Assembly (NCBI RefSeq): GCF_001723175.1
Contig: NC_064657.1
Location: 310,001 to 374,000 of the forward strand
Source: Penicillium oxalicum
Taxonomy: Eukaryota; Ascomycota; Eurotiomycetes; Eurotiales; Aspergillaceae
Direction of reading: 5' to 3'
Length of the DNA stretch: 64,000 bases
Positions within the stretch are counted from its first letter, which is position 1, and every line of letters begins with the position of its first letter. Shown piece after piece: positions 23,984-35,792 of this stretch. The translations under genes and the position numbers were made by a program. The notes beneath the pieces were generated by a model. The model saw nothing but the letters and a program-made list of their open reading frames with translations, searched no databases and was not told the origin of the DNA.

Positions 23984-26900
23984 TTTGGATAGAGAAAGAA
24001 TCGGTGGAATGTCGTAAAGACGGTGGGTGATCGTCACAAGAATTTGGCGATATGAAGAACGCGAAAACTGGACTGATCTGACTGCACTGCAGCGAAAGAC
24101 GAGTGACACTCAAAAAGAATGTTGAGTGTTTGAGGGAAAGAAGAGAAAGCAAACGGTGAAAGAGTGACCGTTGATGATTGTGGATGGGGAAAGAGTGACA
24201 GGGGGATGTGGAGGGATTTAAATAAGTGAGCGGCCGTGCGGATGATCGAAGGGGGCCAGGGCCAATTCCAGGCACCGCACCACTCGAACGACCCTCCAGT
24301 GCCACTGCCTTCGTCTTCCAGTGACTTTCACCTGCGGCGAGTGGGGGCTTCGCCGTGCGGTACCCTCCAGACCACGGGCTAAGGCCCTCAATAGGCCTGA
24401 GGAACCTCAGGAACCTCAGGAACGGGCGAGAAAACTCGGCGGTGGGTTCGACCCACCACGTTTTTTCGCCCTCTACGAACCGTGGGAATGAACGCGCCGA
24501 AGTTTGGGTGACTCGTCTCTTTATTTCCCTTTTCTTTTTTCTTTTTCTTTCTTTTTTTTTCAATCAATTTCCAGGTTCGCATTTTGAAGATTTTGGATTT
24601 CTGAAATCTTGGACTTTTTGAATCGCAACCACCTTTTGCGACCACGAAGGTTTGCCCAGTCCAACTGTCGGAAGATGGTCCTAAAACTCGAGTGTTGGAT
24701 CACCCTCATAGATTCAGCGACATATCCATCGTCTGACCCAATTTGAGACGCCGTATCATCGTCCCTTTGTGTTTGGCGCAACCTGACACAGAACCCAAAT
24801 CGACCGTGCAGCATGGATCCCAATCAGAGGTAGATGACACATTCCAATTCATCCTGGACAGCTTCGATTCCGTGTGACGAGCCACGACGGACCGCCTGCC
24901 GCCTGGTACCTGGCATCGGACCCTGCGGAAGAGACCCATGCGGCGTCATGATTGGCACCACGCTGGCTGCGCCTACGCAAGATGGCGCAGGGGTTTGTGC
25001 CAGTCAGCGACCTCCAATTTGGGGGGCTCCGTGCAGGGTCCATCTTTTACCAGTCCTCGGCGGGTCCAGTGGTCCAGTGGGCCACTGTCCAGCGTGTGAA
25101 CCGCTGTGTCGAGGCCCAAGACGTTCACTGGAAACCAACATTTGAATTATGGGCCTGGCGGCTCCTTCAGCCGAGGGTGGACCGATTAATCTATTCCCCC
25201 ATAGTCGGGCTAAGAGGAATCTGAGGACTGGAGTGTTCCACTCGACTCCAAAGAGTTATGGAGAAAGAGAAGAAGGACGAGAGAAGAGACGGGATGACCT
25301 GGTGTCCACATAGATCGGGCATGGACCCTTGACCCCCTCCATTCTAGAACGTCAATTCTGGAGGCTTTTCCTGGACCAGGGTTGGCATCATCGTGGTCGC
25401 AAGTGGCACAACTCCCGATGGTAGTAGGCAGGAGGCAGTGCCTACGGCCTATGACCAAGTAGGACGTGGCAGTCAAGCAGCGTACTGATGCTTCCGACCT
25501 TCCCGTAACCACGCCTTGGGTTTTTGGAGAGCCTTGAAGGTCGGGCTCTCGCCGGCCACCAAACAGCGAAGAGAGAGTTTCTGTTCCCTCTTGGTGCTCC
25601 ATGGGACACACGACTGAGGTGAAGGAGCCCTCGGTGCCAACTTTCGGGGAATCACATCACTGTGATTGAAAGTACACATGCTTGTTCCGGCGAAGAGGCG
25701 GTGACTTGGGACACCAACTGGGAAAAACTGTATCTACATCAGGCCTTTCCCGCTCCATCAGCATCATTCCCCATCGCTCTACCGATCGAACCGTAGCGCT
25801 GCCTGAATGTCCATGGGGACAACGCTCCAAACTCGGCTTCTTCACTCGGATGGGAAACTGGGAAATGCGATGACACGTCGGACTTGAATCGGTCGGATTC
25901 CGAATTCGCCCACTGGCAAATTTGAGGAATATTCCACCGCATTGGTTTTGGGTGTGATGCCTACGCTGCAACGACTGACGACTGGGTGTTGGCTTGCGGC
26001 ACTTCTCAGGGAAATAAGGATCGCTCCAAGTGTTCAGTCATACCAGTCGTATCGTATCCTCTTGCGACATATGGGAGTGCCAACTCACCAGTCGTTCAAG
26101 GCTCCAACGGGGTCATAGGGTTAGGGCTGGCCGTAGTGATCCTGCTCAGGCTGTCAGGCACCCCGGCATTTCCCGGCCCGATGACTCGGAGACTGCATGC
26201 TGTATGCGGAAAACATTTGCGCCGTAACCAAACGCCGCCCTACCCATCCTGTACACCGCGTGCGTACAGCCCAGCACAACTCACCGCAGGCGAGATATCG
26301 GCGTTGTCTATGACGTGGATGACATGGAGCGATGGCCATGGAGCCTTGTATACCCTGGCCACATTTCATGGTCGAAAACCCTGCTCCTCGCCCTCCTCCT
26401 GCTCAATGGGCAGTTGTGCTGCGACGATGTTCTAGGCCTTCCACCACGAGAAAACTTAGATTCCTGCAGCCCAGAGGATGAGAGTCTTGGCCCAATGAGA
26501 CGAGCATCTCGTTCTTTTCACCGAGCAGTGGGTTCGGCCTCGTAGTGGAGAGGGGCTTCTCTCGTGCGCACGACGTGAGCCAGTCGGGTCGGAGGATGAC
26601 GGACGAGGTGGCGATTGGACTCAATCGAACGTGAAGAGGGACGGTCAAGGACACCTTAAGTATCAGGCACAGATAGACCGGGCACTATTACCTTTGCCCA
26701 CTCTATTCATTGGCGATCAAATTCCACGCTCAGGTTTGACGAGCAATTCGAAATGTATCTGGATAGGAAATCGGGTCCCTTGTAGATCAGACTGAAATAA
26801 AAAAAACAAGTCCACAACATCAACCCGACGGTTCCAATCATGTCATTTGTGCAGCGGCGGAGAATGTCCGGCATACACTGCACGTACATGGAGGATGCTC

Positions 26901-28035
26901 TCCAGACACTGCAGTACCTGTCCTCGGATTCCTGAAGGGAATTGGGCAGCAACTATGAGGAGAGGTTACCGCTCATCAGGGCCTAGCCCGGCTGTGCCAG
27001 TAACTGTCGCGAGCTCAAAGTAACATTCTGTTATATCGCTGACGATCACTACCCAGAAGCCAATGAACAAACAGTTCAATACATATGGAAATACTCAGCT
27101 CGAGGTAGATTCAAGCAAGACTCCTCCCTCCTGAACGCAAAAGCATTTCATGAAACATCTCGTTTTCACTTATTCTCTCTCTTCGCAATTCGACCATTTT
27201 GACATGTATCCCGCCAGAGGGCTGTCTCGTTGTACAGTTGAACCCATTTGAACCCACTATCACGATCGATTGTGGAATTACCCCGTAGATTTCCTTCCAG
27301 CTGCCCCCCGCACTTCAACTTCGATCTATGATGGCCGCGGGGGAGGGTAATACAAGATTCAAATCAAAGGGTTTAATAGGTAGACATAAAACTGTACGAA
27401 GCAATCTGGTTTAAACAAGAACATTGTCACGAATCTACAAAATGTCCACATGTGCTCATGAAGGGGACTAGGTGAATGTCACTTTGAATATGGTAATGCT
27501 TACTCAATAATACCAATATCTATTCATTGAACCTGCCTAAATATCCCCGTCTCTCTGGAATGTGTCGCGTCCTCCCTAAGCAATCTCTCCATATTTCAAT
27601 TTTAACGATAAATCCATTGTTCATCTCTGTCAATGCTGGGTACTTATTAAATACCCAGACATGGACTCACGATGATGTATCTTTCGAAGCCAACCTAGGG
27701 GGAAAGGACATATCAAAAGTTGATTCAGCTACTCGTCTCTCCATTCATCATGTCCCATTTGATCTCAATCAATTCCCGCCACCAAGCAGCAAAACTTCAA
27801 TTTGGTCTTCCATCCAAAAGGGGGGAAATAAAAAAAGAAATTTCATCTAGATTCCCGGCCCTAGGTCATTTTCCCATTCACTCCGTCATTTCTTCACAAA
27901 AACCCATCCAACAGGGACCATCTAAGTGGCGAGGATCTGATCCTTCACCTCCTACCAAAATTGCGATGCAGGCACATGGTAGAGCCCCAGACAAAGACAA
28001 AAGACAGCAATAATCACCGAGTCCTGGTTCATGAC

Positions 28036-28062
28036 AACCCAAACCCAAACCCAAACCCAACC
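28036..28062 (+). repeat. (CCCAAA)n microsatellite
   Basis: About four units of a hexanucleotide. The unit differs from the fungal telomere repeat TTAGGG/CCCTAA, so this is not telomeric DNA. Confidence 0.75.
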
Positions 28063-29715
28063 GAATCGGTTTCAACCACTGTACCAGCCACACTGGCTGA
28101 GCCTTCCAGAACACCTCAGTACAACAATGGTTCTACACGTCAGCTTCTCCCTATTTTCCAGGCCCCATCCTTAGTCCTGTACCCCATTGGATCTCATTCT
28201 CTCAGTGGAGGTTTGCCACGAGGACTTCTCCAACAAAAAGTGCCCTCGAAAGAAAATGTCTATCCATGGGACATGAACCCGACTACCCTCAAAAGTCGCC
28301 GACGACTACCTAACCTTACCTACATAGCCTGCATGATTATGTGAAAACGGTCCAACTCCAAACTTTACCCCGGTAAGGTACACAATAAGCTTTTTCTTTC
28401 TCTTTTCTTTCTTCTTTGGAGAAATGCCCACTTTTCACCCTTGAACCAAGGCTTTCTCACTCCTGGAACCCTTTCCTTCTCTCTTTTGTGTAAAAAAAAG
28501 GAAGAAAAAAGTTCTTTGCTCCCCTCACTCGTAACTTGTACCAGATTTCCAACCTCCGTTCTTCCGATCCACGCCCGAAATATGTCATCGCCGGATTTGG
28601 TAATGCCGTTCCCATTCCGGTTGGGGGAGGTGAGGCGAAGTTCTCGGGGAGTGGAATTCGTTTATGTTTGGTTAGGTTAGATTAGAGAGGGATGGGTATG
28701 GTTCTGGGTAGTAAGTACCTAAGATTCGCCATTTGACTTCGGATACTCAAGTCGGGACCACCAACACTCTTACATGTGCAGTGTACCTACAAACTTCCTC
28801 ACTTCAGTGGGAGTGGCTTTGATAGGGCAAGGCAGGGCAGTGTTGGATGCCGAGAGGCGAAGCTGGGCGTAGATTCCCGAACCCAGGGTTTGATTTTGGC
28901 AAGAATTTTCTCAATCTTAGAGTGAAGGGGGAGGGAGGTGTCTGCCGGTTCAAGATGGATGGGTGCTAATTTGCTTCAAAACCAAGGCGGACTTCTTGTT
29001 GCTATGTGGTGGGCCAGATCGAGTTAAACATTGATAGCTGGAGGCTTTCAGGTCCGGGATTCAGAAACATGTTTCCAGCTAGAAAGGTGAGGAATCATCT
29101 CGTACAGTCTTGGCAAATTTTCAGGCCTCAGAGGGTGCCGCCGCAAAATTCAGGGGATGCCAACAGTGAGACTTCATTTGGGGGGGGTGTTGAATTAGTT
29201 TAGAAGGGGTGCTGCTGAATATGTTGAAAATCCGCGCATGAGACGTGAATTCGCGCAGTGGGTATGTCGCAGCATGCTTACGTAGGCCACTGATACATCA
29301 ACGACTAAGTTCCATAGCCCGTATAACACTCGATCGAAATCCAACACAGACATGCTTCTTCCATACCGCTTCGTCGTTACGGAACCTTTAGGCGTGCCGC
29401 GCTAATGCGAGGGGACGATCAACTTGGGGGCGTATTCTATTCCTTTCTTAGATGAGACTGCTCCCGCCCTCAACCCCTTTGGCCCCGAGCTGTCTGCCAG
29501 GTACAGTCACTAGTAGAGAAGGGTAAGTGTAGCGGGGACCAGATTAGTGACAAGCCTAGGCGGGAATTGCAACACTGCAGGGATATATGATTACCTGCGT
29601 CTTGGTACAGACACCGCTTGAAGCCTTAGCCTATCTCCCACGTGTTTTTCAGAGTCAGCCGAGCAGATCCTGCAGGATCTACATACATATCACGGTCCGT
29701 AGATTCAGACGGGCT

Positions 29716-30040
29716 CTAGATCCAGCACTTCTGCAGCTGATGGTTACATCGCACATTCTCAACGGCGCATGCCAAGAGACCGTTGTGGGGTAAAACTTTG
29801 CGAAGCTTCACAGAGCTACGCGGATACACATCGATTTTATCTTTTTCCGCGATAGCGAGCCACCTGGCCATTGCTCTTTCAACCAAGCAAGCGGGAATGT
29901 CGTCGTATGCGCCAATTTCCACCAAGTTTATGGTATCAAGAAGCTCTATCGTCACCCGCTAAGTTAAAGGCAGGAGGATCCAGCCGGCGATACCAGACGA
30001 TGGCCCTATACTCGTCGGGCCACCGAGTTTCAATATCAAC
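29716..30040 (-). pseudogene. Frame-broken coding remnant of unknown family
   Basis: On the minus strand a frame beginning near 30040 reads VDIETRWPDEYRAIVWYRRL and continues until TGA at 29938-29936. An overlapping frame, open from 29955, reads TIELLDTINLVEIGAYDDIP and further protein-like sequence to a stop at 29716. Both parts have balanced, protein-like composition, and together they suggest one ancestral reading frame broken by a shift at about 29940-29955. No family was recognised, and exons on either side were not found. Confidence 0.25.
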
Positions 30041-30693
30041 CCAGACTAGATGACCCCGCTTTCTTACCGATAAAGACCAGCCTAGATATTTCAAAATTGA
30101 CAGATTCTAAATTTAGCCGGGACCAAGTAATCAGTGAAATCAGCTTGAAGGCTCTGGTTAGACAGGTAAAGTGGGTTTCTGCGTCGCTATCATATCCCAG
30201 ATCCGCTTAAGTTACACTCAATCGGTCCCTCGTTTGGCCTACGAAGGCTTTCAATCCAGCTCGATAATTAAACCTTTAAAAACGGGCAAACTGATTTTAT
30301 ATCGGACACAACCCATCACTAAGTGAGCTGCGCGCTGTATCACCTGCCAAGGTAACCGATTAGCAGTCAGTGTGTTGGTGAGATCAGTCGCCTTGGTATG
30401 GCTAAAAGTTAGATACTGCTTTTCTCATGTCATAGGACAGGGACACTATCCATACATTTGAGTCCTCTGATTTGGCGACGAATGTCATTGTATGTTGCCC
30501 TATTATCAATATCTCCAAATGCGGATCCACGCGCAGATAGAACGCTACATCATTCCACATGAGGAAGGTAGCTACATTCTATAATTCAATCACTTCGCCA
30601 TCTCGTGGTACGTTTCTCACGTCAGCTTAACCGAGTCACTGGGCCCGATTAATTATGAACCCACTGTCTGAGCGTTTGTATACTATAAGTATT

Positions 30694-30702
30694 TATATAA
30701 AA
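30694..30702 (+). promoter_or_regulatory. TATA box upstream of the cysteine-rich gene remnant
   Basis: TATATAAAA lies about 88 bases before the position where the start codon of the cysteine-rich gene would be. This leaves room for a 5' leader of about 55 bases. Strong TATA boxes are usual for highly induced secreted-peptide genes. Confidence 0.5.
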
Positions 30703-30781
30703 GGGGCCTCGTCCCGGATTTTGATTCTATGTACCGGCCCATTCAAGTTCACGTTCTCATCTATTGCTCAACTTTCGACCT

Positions 30782-31219
30782 CTGAAAACGAAGTTTTTCT
30801 ATCTCTTTGCCGGCCTTCTTCTTGGGGTCACAGCTACCTCCGCGTCACCGGCCGCAGAGCTAAATGCCAACCTTTTATCTGCTCGTGACGGTACCTACGA
30901 AGGAGTGGCTGATCTTGATAACAATACTATGTCCAAGATCTAGATGCTAAATGATGTTACAGGAATGCAATGGCACTAAATGCAAAATTGGCGTTTTTTC
31001 TAACGTGTGAGTTCTCTACTTCTATGAATGTCCTAGTGCGACTATGCTAAGGTTAGCAAATATAGCAAGTGTGATTATGGCAAGGTATTGTACTCTGATA
31101 CCTCGTATTTTGAGCAAGACTAACACGCATCTGATTAGTGCACTAGGCAAAGTGGGGGTGGTGATGGGAAGCGTTGTCACGTTACGGATGGCAAGGCTTA
31201 CTGTCCCGGCAAGAAATAA
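30782..31219 (+). pseudogene. Small cysteine-rich secreted protein gene of antifungal-protein type; ATG replaced by CTG
   Basis: From 30785 the frame reads as a lysine-led signal peptide (KTKFFYLFAGLLLGVTATS), then a short propeptide ending in SARD and a TYEG motif. Further coding blocks follow with Cys codons at 30966, 30981, 31037, 31070, 31139, 31175 and 31202, stopping at TAA 31217-31219. Likely introns are 30905-30962 and 31085-31138; the latter has a good CTAAC branch point. The prepro layout (signal, short pro-region ending at SARD, T-Y-x-G-x-C, Lys/Cys-rich mature part) matches small cationic antifungal proteins of Aspergillus and Penicillium. Two defects are visible. The codon where ATG is expected (30782-30784) is CTG, with no in-frame ATG nearby. 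Blocks 2 and 3 are separated by only 32 bases with an in-frame TGA at 31008, too short for a normal fungal intron. It is either a decayed copy or a gene using unusual initiation and splicing. Confidence 0.5.
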
Positions 31220-32977
31220 TTTTTTGCTTTCCGCACCTACTACCAACCGCCTTTTTCTCGGAAAATGCCTTGCTCAACCGAGTTTTTAGTCGAGGTCAAT
31301 TGTGTGTATATGAAATGGGGCATGGAATTGTTTAGTATTTAGCACCGGATTGAGGGTCAGCCAGTCTGCCTCAGGTAGAATACTCCACCTATATCAATCT
31401 CAGCATTCCTTTCTCCTACCTTTTGGACGCGCGTCTATAAAAGTCAAAGTAATAGAAATTGTAGCCTGTTTGGTCGACTCATCTATGATGATGTACTATA
31501 ACTAGGACTAGGAACTCGCTACATGAACAAATGGCAAGCAGGAAAGGTAAAAAAGAGTGGTAACTGTCACGAGCCAGTCCGAAAGTAGCCAGAAGGGTTT
31601 AATTCGGTGCATTCGAAAGAAAAAACTAAGTCTAGAGAGGAAGGGGAATATGAAGAAGAGCGAACGCTACGATGATACATGCAAATGAGGCCTTTTGTTT
31701 ATCCCTTGGATTCTGCTCACTAACATAGGCCTTGCAATTACTCGCGAGTCCTTAGCTCGCGCTACCCGCGAATCGGCTCGTAGGATCTAGCCCTAATATC
31801 TAGAACTCTACTGTAAGCAGGAATCTAATAGCCACGCGGGGAGCTCTACTAATAACGTTGATATAGGCTGGAATACTTGGCGATTTATGATTTCGAAAAG
31901 CACTGGTGAATAGAAGAGAGATTCATCATCTGGACTATTCCCTTGGGTTTTTATCTACCCTCAGTAGGAATTGCGAATATATAATTTCATCACGATGGTA
32001 TACCTACGTACTCATGTACTACCTTGCGTGGATTTCGAATATTGATATGATCAATGATGGATGCCAGCTAAGGTTAGACTCTGTTTAGAGGGTCAGGTTT
32101 TGAGATAGATCAATATGCGTGTTTGGGAGAATATCTGTGAGCAGTAGTATGTATATGTATGCGTTCATATCCATCCAGTAGGTAGGCATTTTTCATCAGC
32201 TTCCACAAACCTTTAACATGTAGGTATGCGGTATGCACTGTTGGAGTCTGGCAGATGGGCAGCGAATCCTAGTGCGAGGCGTTTTGGAACGCTTTCAAAT
32301 CTTGACCCGGTCAGCTCCAACATGTGGAAGTGCAGGGCGGAGATGTTTCACATTGATGCGGGGGTTTTTGATGTTCTAGAAGGGCAGGAGGACATGGAGA
32401 AAGACTTAGAGCTGGGCGTCGGATATCCCACGTTGATTTCAAATAAATGAGATGTACCCTATAGGGGACAAGGTGACGGTCATCTACTCTGTAGTTTTAC
32501 CAGGCACTCGCACCTGGCAGTACGGCGGGAAGAAAAGGTACGAAGAAAGACCTCAGCAGATCACGCCCTCAAGTACCTTATCTCTTACGGCATGCCCCTT
32601 GGGATCAGAAGTAAACAAGAAAGACCTTCATTGGACTAAGACGCGTAAATAAAAACAGAATCAAAATGATTTCGCGCCAGGTGGACCAACCACCAATAGT
32701 CAAGCAGACGTAAAAAAAAGTTTCTAACAAGAACGATCAACAAGAAAAAAAAACCATCAATCTCGTAATATGAATACATTGAAATCGCAGTGACCGATAC
32801 TGAGGAAGCACCAGACAGAGACACGGAAGAGTTTTGAGAGAAAAAAGATGAATGACAAAAAAAAGGCATGGCAAAACAGGTACATAGGGGGATCAAGCAT
32901 GGTAGTCGTAGAAAAATGGGAACAAAAACAGAAACAATCAACCTCTCTCTTTTCTTTTTCTCGGAAGAGAGGGATTT
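31220..32977. other. Intergenic, no gene recognised (1.8 kb)
   Basis: A/T-rich sequence with short frames lacking domains. Its right end must contain the 3' untranslated region of the minus-strand ribonucleotide reductase gene. Confidence 0.5.
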
Positions 32978-35792
32978 TTAACCCTGGCACATGATACAAG
33001 CCTCCTTGTTCTCGATGCTGCACTGGAGGACCTTGTCGGAGAAAATGTCTTCCTCGGACTTGCCCTCAGTCTCAGCCTCGGCTTCCCCAGTCTCCTGCTC
33101 GGCGCCGTTGGAGGCAGCAGGGGTAGCAGCAGCTGGGGCAGCAGACTCGACAAATGTGCGAGAGGTCTCCACACTGACAGCGCTCTTGACGGGAAGGGAC
33201 TCGTCAGAGGCGGTACGGGGAATGGCAGAGTAAGCAGAGGTACCACCACCACCAGCGCGCTTCTTCAGGGCAATGTTGGAACGAGCGACGTTGGTGTCCT
33301 CAACCTTGAGCTGCTCCTGATCCACAGTGAACTGGATAGGAGCAGAGGCAGCCATGGTGCGGAGGTAGTACATGCCAGTCTTCAGACCCATCTTCCAGCC
33401 GGCAAAGTGCATAGAGGTGATCTTGCCCATGGTAGGCTCCTTCATGTGAATGTTCAGGGACTGGGACTGGTCAATGAAAGCACCACGGTCAGCGGCCATC
33501 TGAAGGATGGAGCGCTGCGAGATCTCCCACACAGTCTTATACAAGGACTTGATGTCAGCCGGGATGTTGGGAATGTTCTGGACGGAACCACCATCGGCGA
33601 TGATGCGGTTCTTCATGTTGTCGGACCACAGGCCGAGGTCGACAAGGTCCTTGAGCAGCCATGGGTTGACAACCTGGAACTCACCAGCCAAGACACGGCG
33701 GGAGTAGATGTTGGAGGTGTAGGGCTCGAAGCACTCGTTGAAGCCCAGGATTTGCGAAGTACTGGCGGTGGGCATGGGAGCGACTAGGAGACTGTTGCGC
33801 ACACCAACCTCGGCAATGCGGGCCTTCAGAGAAGCCCAATCCCAGAGATCAGTAGGAGTGCGGTCCCACATGTCGTACTGCAGGATACCCTGAGAAACGG
33901 GAGAGCCGGGGTAGGTCTCATAGGGGCCGTTCTTGGCCGCGAGGTCGGCGGAAGCGGTCAAGGCACCGTGGTAGATAGTCTCGAAGATCTGAATGTTCAG
34001 CTGCTTCGCCTCGGGGGAGTCAAACGGCAAACGCAGAGCCAGGAAAGCATCGGCCAGACCGTTGACACCGAGGGCAATGGGACGGTGACGGAAGTTACTC
34101 TTCTTGGCCTCGGGAACAGGGTAGTAGTTGATATCAATGATCTTGTTCAGGTTGTGAACGAGAACTTGAACAACCTCATGGAGCTTGCCAAAGTCATACT
34201 CGCCACGAGCGGCATCCACAAAGGAAGGAAGAGCCAGGGAAGCCAAGTTACACACAGCAACCTCATCGGGAGCACTGTACTCGACAATCTCCGTGCACAG
34301 GTTGGAGCTGCGGATGGTACCCAAGTTCTTCTGGTTGCTCTTCTTGTTGCAAGCATCCTTGTAGAGCATGAAGGGGTTACCGGTCTCAGTCTGAGCCTCG
34401 AGAATGGCGTACCAGAGCTTCTGAGCCTTGATGGTCTTGCGACCACGGCCTTCCTTCTCATAGCGCTCGTACAGAGCATCGAACTCATCACCGTAAACGT
34501 CAGCCAAGCCAGGAGCCTCATTGGGGCAGAACAGAGTCCAGTCGCCGTTGGCCTCGACACGCTTCATAAAGAGATCGGGTGTCCAGAGGGCGTAGAACAG
34601 GTCACGAGCACGAATCTCCTCCTTGCCGTGGTTCTTGCGGAGATCGAGGAACTCGAAGACGTCGGCGTGCCAGGGCTCGAGGTAGATGGCGAACGCACCA
34701 GGACGCTTGTTACCACCCTGGTCAACGTAGCGGGCAGTGTTGTTGAACACTCGGAGCATGGGCACAATGCCGTTGGAGGAACCATTGGTTCCACCAATGT
34801 AAGAGCCAGTGGCACGAATGCGGTGAACATTGAGACCAATTCCACCAGCAGTCTTGGAAATCATAGCACAGGTCTTGAGAGTATCGTAGATACCGTCAAT
34901 GCTGTCCTCTTTCATGTCCACCAAGAAGCAAGAAGCAAGCTGAGGCTGAGGAGTAGCCGCGTTGAACAAAGTGGGAGAAGCGTGAGTGAAGTACTTCTGG
35001 GACATCAAGTGATATGTCTCAATAGCCTTCTCGATATCTTCACCGTGAATTCCAACAGCAACGCGCATCAGGAGATGCTGGGGCCGCTCGGCAACGTTGC
35101 CGTTGATACGGAGAAGGTATGAACGCTCCAGAGTCTTGAATCCGAAGAAGTTGTAGTTGAAATCACGGTCGTAGACAATGGCGGAGTTGAGCTCCTCGGC
35201 ATGCTTCATCACTATCTCGTATACATCCTTTGAGATCATAGGGGCAGGCTTGTTGTTTTTGGGGTTGACATAGTGGTAGAGGTCGTCGATGACCATGGAG
35301 AACTGCTTCTTCGTCTGCTTGTGGAGATTGGAAACAGCGATACGAGCTGCCAAAATGGCGTAGTCAGGGTGTGTGACGGTCATGTAAGCAGCAGTCTCGG
35401 CAGCCTTTTGTGACAAGAATGGTTAGCGCTTTGAGTTTTCTTTGGAAGATTTTCAGATCAAGAAGATGGAGAGACGCCACTCACCAGGTTGTCCAGCTCA
35501 ATAGTGGTGACACCCTGGTACACACCAGAGATGACCTTTTGTGTGATAGCCGCAGCGTCGACATGCTCAGGGTCAAGGCCATAACAAAGTCTGGAAACAC
35601 GAGCAGTGATCTTATCGAACTGCACGCGTTCTTTGCGTCCATCTGTGGAAAAAATCAAGGTTAGTTTTCACTTAAGCATCGGTGGCAACGGGTGTGGCCA
35701 TCAATATTCACGCCGGACGCGTGTCCTTTAACCACCGCCCGTGTCATGAGGGTCTGAGATTCTCGATGCTTACCTCGCTTGTAAACGAACAT
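32978..35792 (-). CDS. RNR1: Ribonucleoside-diphosphate reductase large subunit
   Basis: Three exons (35792-35774, 35642-35485, 35404-32978) encode 867 residues. The enzyme reduces ribonucleoside diphosphates to deoxy forms for DNA synthesis, as a complex with the small subunit in the cytosol. [20 protein letters not shown] opens the N-terminal ATP-cone (about 1-90), which senses dATP/ATP. The catalytic barrel follows. Redox cysteines are C218 (LASCFLVD) and C444 (AVCNLASL), with the catalytic site N427-L-C429-T-E431. These sit at or one residue away from the yeast Rnr1 positions (C218, N426, C428, E430, C443). [12 protein letters not shown] supplies the substrate phosphate loop. The C terminus ends EACIMCQG, the swinging-arm CxxC pair. 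After a Ser/Ala/Glu-rich linker (about 765-850) the length is normal. Short early introns are usual in filamentous fungi. MluI cell-cycle boxes lie upstream and in intron 1, in line with S-phase control. Confidence 0.97.
35717..35722. promoter_or_regulatory. MCB-type element ACGCGT inside RNR1 intron 1
   Basis: ACGCGT within a near-palindromic GGACGCGTGTCC context, in the first intron 50 bases from its donor. MBF-type factors bind ACGCGT in yeasts. Function here is inferred. Confidence 0.4.

Larger units (their letters stand above)
23984..30781. other. Gene-poor stretch (6.8 kb), no intact gene recognised
   Basis: The right-hand neighbour of the Asp f 7-like gene is its promoter. The remainder contains only short frames. 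Notable points are a tandem run of a 10-base unit with core ggaacctcag at about 24397-24422, a perfect short palindrome at 24440-24456, a CCCAAA microsatellite at 28036-28062 and a frame-broken coding remnant at 29716-30040. Base composition becomes A/T-richer from about 29.2 kb. Confidence 0.5.

Noticed and set aside
23066..23992. 308-codon Gly/Ser-rich frame on the plus strand
   Set aside because: Antisense to the Asp f 7-like gene; the Gly/Ser repeats are the reverse complement of its Thr/Ala/Pro linker codons.
24440..24456. Stem-loop with TTCGA resembling a tRNA T-arm followed by a T run
   Set aside because: Aligning TTCGA to loop positions 54-58 breaks the second pair of the T-stem, and no acceptor, D or anticodon arms can be paired upstream. 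It is a short palindrome only.
28036..28062. CCCAAA repeats as a possible telomere remnant
   Set aside because: Filamentous ascomycete telomeres are TTAGGG (CCCTAA); this unit is different and only about four copies long.
31005..31036. 32-base interval as an ordinary intron of the cysteine-rich gene
   Set aside because: It has GT and AG ends and keeps the frame, but is below the usual minimum length of fungal introns, so it is treated as a sign of decay or misreading rather than a confirmed intron.
33968..35122. 384-codon open frame on the plus strand
   Set aside because: It lies antisense to the RNR1 third exon; its composition (Val/Leu/Asn/Gly-rich) is the shadow of biased codons in the real gene.
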